In this document: positions 5,901-7,503 of the stretch, one piece after another
Numbering within the stretch: position 1 is the first letter of the stretch
How the letters are laid out: each line of letters starts with the position of its first letter
Source of the DNA: Terriglobia bacterium
GTDB lineage: Bacteria; Acidobacteriota; Terriglobia; UBA7540
Assembly: GCA_022866195.1 (NCBI GenBank)
Contig: JALHUF010000469.1
Location: 1 to 7,503 of the forward strand
Reading direction: 5' to 3'
Length of the DNA: 7,503 bases
Notes under the pieces: model-generated
Told to the model about the DNA's origin: nothing
The model's input: only the letters and a program-made list of their open reading frames with translations
Databases searched by the model: none
Translations under genes and position numbers: made by a program

Positions 5901-5926
5901 TATCGGCTAATCGGGAAGAAAATCAA
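5890..5926 (-). promoter_or_regulatory. Promoter and palindrome over the antitoxin start
   Basis: On the minus strand TTGATT (5926-5921), a 16-base spacer and GATAAT (5904-5899) form a plausible sigma70 promoter. The -10 box overlaps the first ATG, so transcription would begin at or near the second ATG (5891). An 11-base perfect palindrome, ATGGT-T-ACCAT (5890-5900), spans both start codons and overlaps the -10 box, a position fit for autorepression by the antitoxin or the toxin-antitoxin complex. Confidence 0.4.
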
Positions 5927-5936
5927 GGACACCTGC

Positions 5937-5958
5937 AAAAGGAGGCTGGACACCCTCC
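5937..5958 (-). terminator. Weak terminator-like hairpin downstream of the U32-like gene
   Basis: On the minus strand GGAGG, an 8-base loop and CCTCC are followed at once by TTTT (5940-5937). This could end the transcript of the U32-like gene before the toxin-antitoxin module. The stem is only 5 bp and the T-run is short. A second small hairpin, CCAGC/GCTGG (5987-6001), lies directly behind that gene's stop. Confidence 0.35.
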
Positions 5959-6002
5959 GCCAGAGACCCACGTGCGGCGTTAGGTTCCAGCAACCGGCTG
6001 GC

Positions 6003-6932
6003 TTAGACTTCTGGAATCCCCAAATCCTTACTGCCGAGCGGCGACATCTTCGCCTGGGGCGCATACTGCTCAAGCAGGTCCAGCGCGATGCGCCCGCGGT
6101 GCACGCGCTCGCGGCCCATGTTCACCGCCAGGTCTTCGATGTGCCGGCCGCAGGGGTAAATATCCGGGGCGTTGCGCAGGCCGAACTTGAAGTAAATCGG
6201 CGCGGCCACCTGCACCAGTTGCGGCATCTCGTAGTAGCGGACGAACCCGCCGAAGTTGTCCGGCACCTCAATGTACAAGTCGATGGGGATGTCCACCGCC
6301 TGGCGCAGCGCGCCGACCTGGGCGGGGGTCAGATCGGTCGGGATATTCAGCGTGGAGACTCCGGCGCGCTCGAAGAGTTTGGCGGTGGCGGGATTGGCGG
6401 CAGGCAGCGTCACCGAACTCTTGATGACCAGGTTCTTGGGTAACTCGCCCTTCTTCTTCATTTCGTTCAGCACCCAAATCAGGCCGAGGTCGGCGGGCAG
6501 CACGCTGCGAATGCCCAGGTCACACGCGCGCTTCACATCTTCGATGGCGTACACCAGCTGATCCGCGCCGCGATGTTGGAGGCCGATGACCTTCCCGGCG
6601 CTGGAGGCCGTCTGCGCGCCGGTCTCAAACGTGGCGCGCGGCCCGACGAACAGGCACACCTCGATCCGCTGGTCGGCGCCGATGTGCGCCATCTCCGCGA
6701 TTTCCTTCTTCGTGAGCAGCATGATGCCGCTGCCCTGGCTGACGCGGTGCACAGGCACTTGAAGTTCTTTCGCCGCCGCCAGAACCTCGCGGAAGACGCG
6801 CGGGCCTTCCACGCTGGGGATCTCAAAGCGCCACTGCCCGCCGTCGGGAAACCGCTTCGTGCTCGGCTTGAGCGCGTGGTTGTCCTCTGCGGGCAGTCCG
6901 AGCTTGGCAAGAAACTGTTGAGTCTTTTTCAT
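6003..6932 (-). CDS. U32 peptidase-like TIM-barrel protein
   Basis: A 309-residue soluble protein I recognise as a U32-peptidase-like family of unknown activity, probably a TIM barrel. Conserved blocks are FPDGGQWRFEIPSVEGPRVF (28-47), VPVHRVSQGSGIMLLT (59-74), EVCLFVGPRA (91-100), VTLPAANPATAKLFERAGVSTLNIPTDLT (174-202), IDLYIEVPDNFGGFVRYYE (217-235) and YFKFGLRNAPDIYPCGRHIE (247-266). The EVCLFVGPRATFETG segment sits where classic U32 proteins carry the Cys-rich signature, but only scattered cysteines (93, 137, 261) remain, so the four-cysteine iron-sulfur site of YegQ/UbiU types is not seen and peptidase activity should not be assumed. GGAG lies 6 bases before the ATG. It follows the aldehyde dehydrogenase gene by 85 bases on the same strand, which suggests a role in sugar-acid or amino-acid-derived carbon breakdown (inference). 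Confidence 0.65.
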   Translation of the reverse strand: MKKTQQFLAKLGLPAEDNHALKPSTKRFPDGGQWRFEIPSVEGPRVFREVLAAAKELQVPVHRVSQGSGIMLLTKKEIAEMAHIGADQRIEVCLFVGPRATFETGAQTASSAGKVIGLQHRGADQLVYAIEDVKRACDLGIRSVLPADLGLIWVLNEMKKKGELPKNLVIKSSVTLPAANPATAKLFERAGVSTLNIPTDLTPAQVGALRQAVDIPIDLYIEVPDNFGGFVRYYEMPQLVQVAAPIYFKFGLRNAPDIYPCGRHIEDLAVNMGRERVHRGRIALDLLEQYAPQAKMSPLGSKDLGIPEV

Positions 6933-6953
6933 TGTTTGCTCCGTTCAGTCAGC

Positions 6954-6985
6954 AAAAGGCGCAGAGTTGAAGAACCCCTCTGCGC
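6954..6985 (-). terminator. Hairpin with short T-run between aldehyde dehydrogenase and U32-like genes
   Basis: On the minus strand GCGCAGAG (6985-6978), an 11-base loop and CTCTGCGC (6966-6959) make a perfect 8-bp stem, followed after one base by TTTT (6957-6954). It looks like an intrinsic terminator or attenuator with a weak T-run, lying 27 bases before the U32-like start codon. It may give lower or separate expression of the downstream gene. A short tandem TCTGACT repeat lies next to it at about 6992-7005. Confidence 0.45.
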
Positions 6986-7017
6986 TACCTCTCTGACTTC
7001 TGACTCCTGCCTTCTCC

Positions 7018-7503
7018 TTACTGCGTATACTTCAGATAGACCGTCCGCGTCTCGGTATAGAAATCGAGCGCCAATGGCCCTTGCTCGCGCATGCCGAAGC
7101 TCGATTCCTTGGTGCCGCCGAACGGCAGTTGGTATTCTACTCCCGCCGTGGGCAGGTTCACGGTAATCAGGCCGGCTTCAATCCGGTTGATAAACTGGTG
7201 CACACGCGTCAGATCTCGAGAAACGATCGACGCCGAAAGGCCAAAGCGCGCACTGTTGGCCAAGCGCATGGCGTCTTCGAAATCTTCGGCCACCATCAGC
7301 GCCAGGACGGGACCGAACACTTCCTCCTGAGCAATGCGCATTTCCGGCGTCACATCGCCGAAAATTGTCGGCTCGATAAAGTAACCTTTGTCGTAAATGC
7401 CACCCCTCAGCCGGTTCCCGCCGCACAGCAGCTTCGCGCCTTCCTGCTTGGAAATCTCGATGTATTTCAAATCGGTCTCAAGCTGGCTGGCGTCCACGGC
7501 CGG
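7018..7503 (-). CDS. Aldehyde dehydrogenase, C-terminal part (alpha-ketoglutarate semialdehyde dehydrogenase-like)
   Basis: The last 161 codons of an NAD(P)-dependent aldehyde dehydrogenase; the frame stays open to the window edge (beginning PAVDASQLETDLKYIE), so the gene continues outside. Visible motifs are KGYFIEPTIFGDV, the EEVFGPVLAL block with the cofactor-binding Glu, GLSASIVSRDL, and the family end INRIEAGLITVNLPTAGVEYQLPFGGTKESSFGMREQG. The NLPTAGVxYxxPFGGxKxSSxGxREQG form is what I associate with alpha-ketoglutarate semialdehyde dehydrogenases of the YcbD type, which act late in glucarate/galactarate, pentose or hydroxyproline breakdown. The catalytic Cys and general-base Glu lie outside the window, so activity and substrate cannot be verified. 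It is co-directional with the U32-like gene 85 bases downstream, with a hairpin between. TAA stop. Confidence 0.9.
   Translation of the reverse strand, partial: PAVDASQLETDLKYIEISKQEGAKLLCGGNRLRGGIYDKGYFIEPTIFGDVTPEMRIAQEEVFGPVLALMVAEDFEDAMRLANSARFGLSASIVSRDLTRVHQFINRIEAGLITVNLPTAGVEYQLPFGGTKESSFGMREQGPLALDFYTETRTVYLKYTQ

Noticed and set aside
1..7503. CRISPR arrays, tRNA/rRNA genes, insertion sequences, integrase or att sites
   Set aside because: No spaced repeats, no tRNA-like fold with conserved arms, no transposase motifs or flanking duplications were seen by eye.

Overview
The window is a GC-rich bacterial chromosome segment. The set of families (a HTH_34-type regulator paired with a small multi-pass membrane protein, a divergent cis-prenyltransferase with a DGSGRWA motif, a GH9 glycosidase with a Tat-like signal) suggests an Acidobacteriota genome, perhaps Solibacter/Bryobacter-like. 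That assignment is by recall of family habits, not by any search.

Layout. Positions 1-45 hold the last codons of a plus-strand gene. Positions 97-3371 are a minus-strand four-gene operon, in transcription order: a six-TM membrane protein, a winged-helix regulator (8-bp overlap), a cis-prenyltransferase, and a DUF4173 polytopic membrane protein. It has a good sigma70-like promoter (TTGACA-16-TACCAT) and an imperfect palindrome abutting the -35 box. Divergent from it, 3561-5309 (+) encodes a secreted GH9-family glycosidase. After a hairpin-rich convergent junction comes a visibly AT-richer toxin-antitoxin module on the minus strand: DUF433 antitoxin (5679-5900) followed directly by a DUF5615 PIN-like toxin (5409-5678). 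The right end (6003-7503, minus) carries the C-terminal third of an aldehyde dehydrogenase resembling alpha-ketoglutarate semialdehyde dehydrogenases, followed by a U32-peptidase-like TIM-barrel protein, with a hairpin between them.

Most notable observation: the toxin reading frame is cut by an amber codon, but the same frame continues beyond it for 16 codons (RILRTIRKGQVVQLGL, then TGA). That tail looks like the normal C-terminus of the DUF5615 family. The toxin therefore appears to be a recent nonsense truncation, or a sequencing error. Second in interest is the cell-envelope operon, which couples a regulator to a non-canonical lipid-carrier synthase and two uncharacterised membrane proteins, with a candidate operator.

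No tRNA, rRNA, CRISPR array or insertion sequence was seen. No gene-free stretch exceeds 300 bases; the longest is the divergent region 3372-3560, which holds the promoters and the palindrome.
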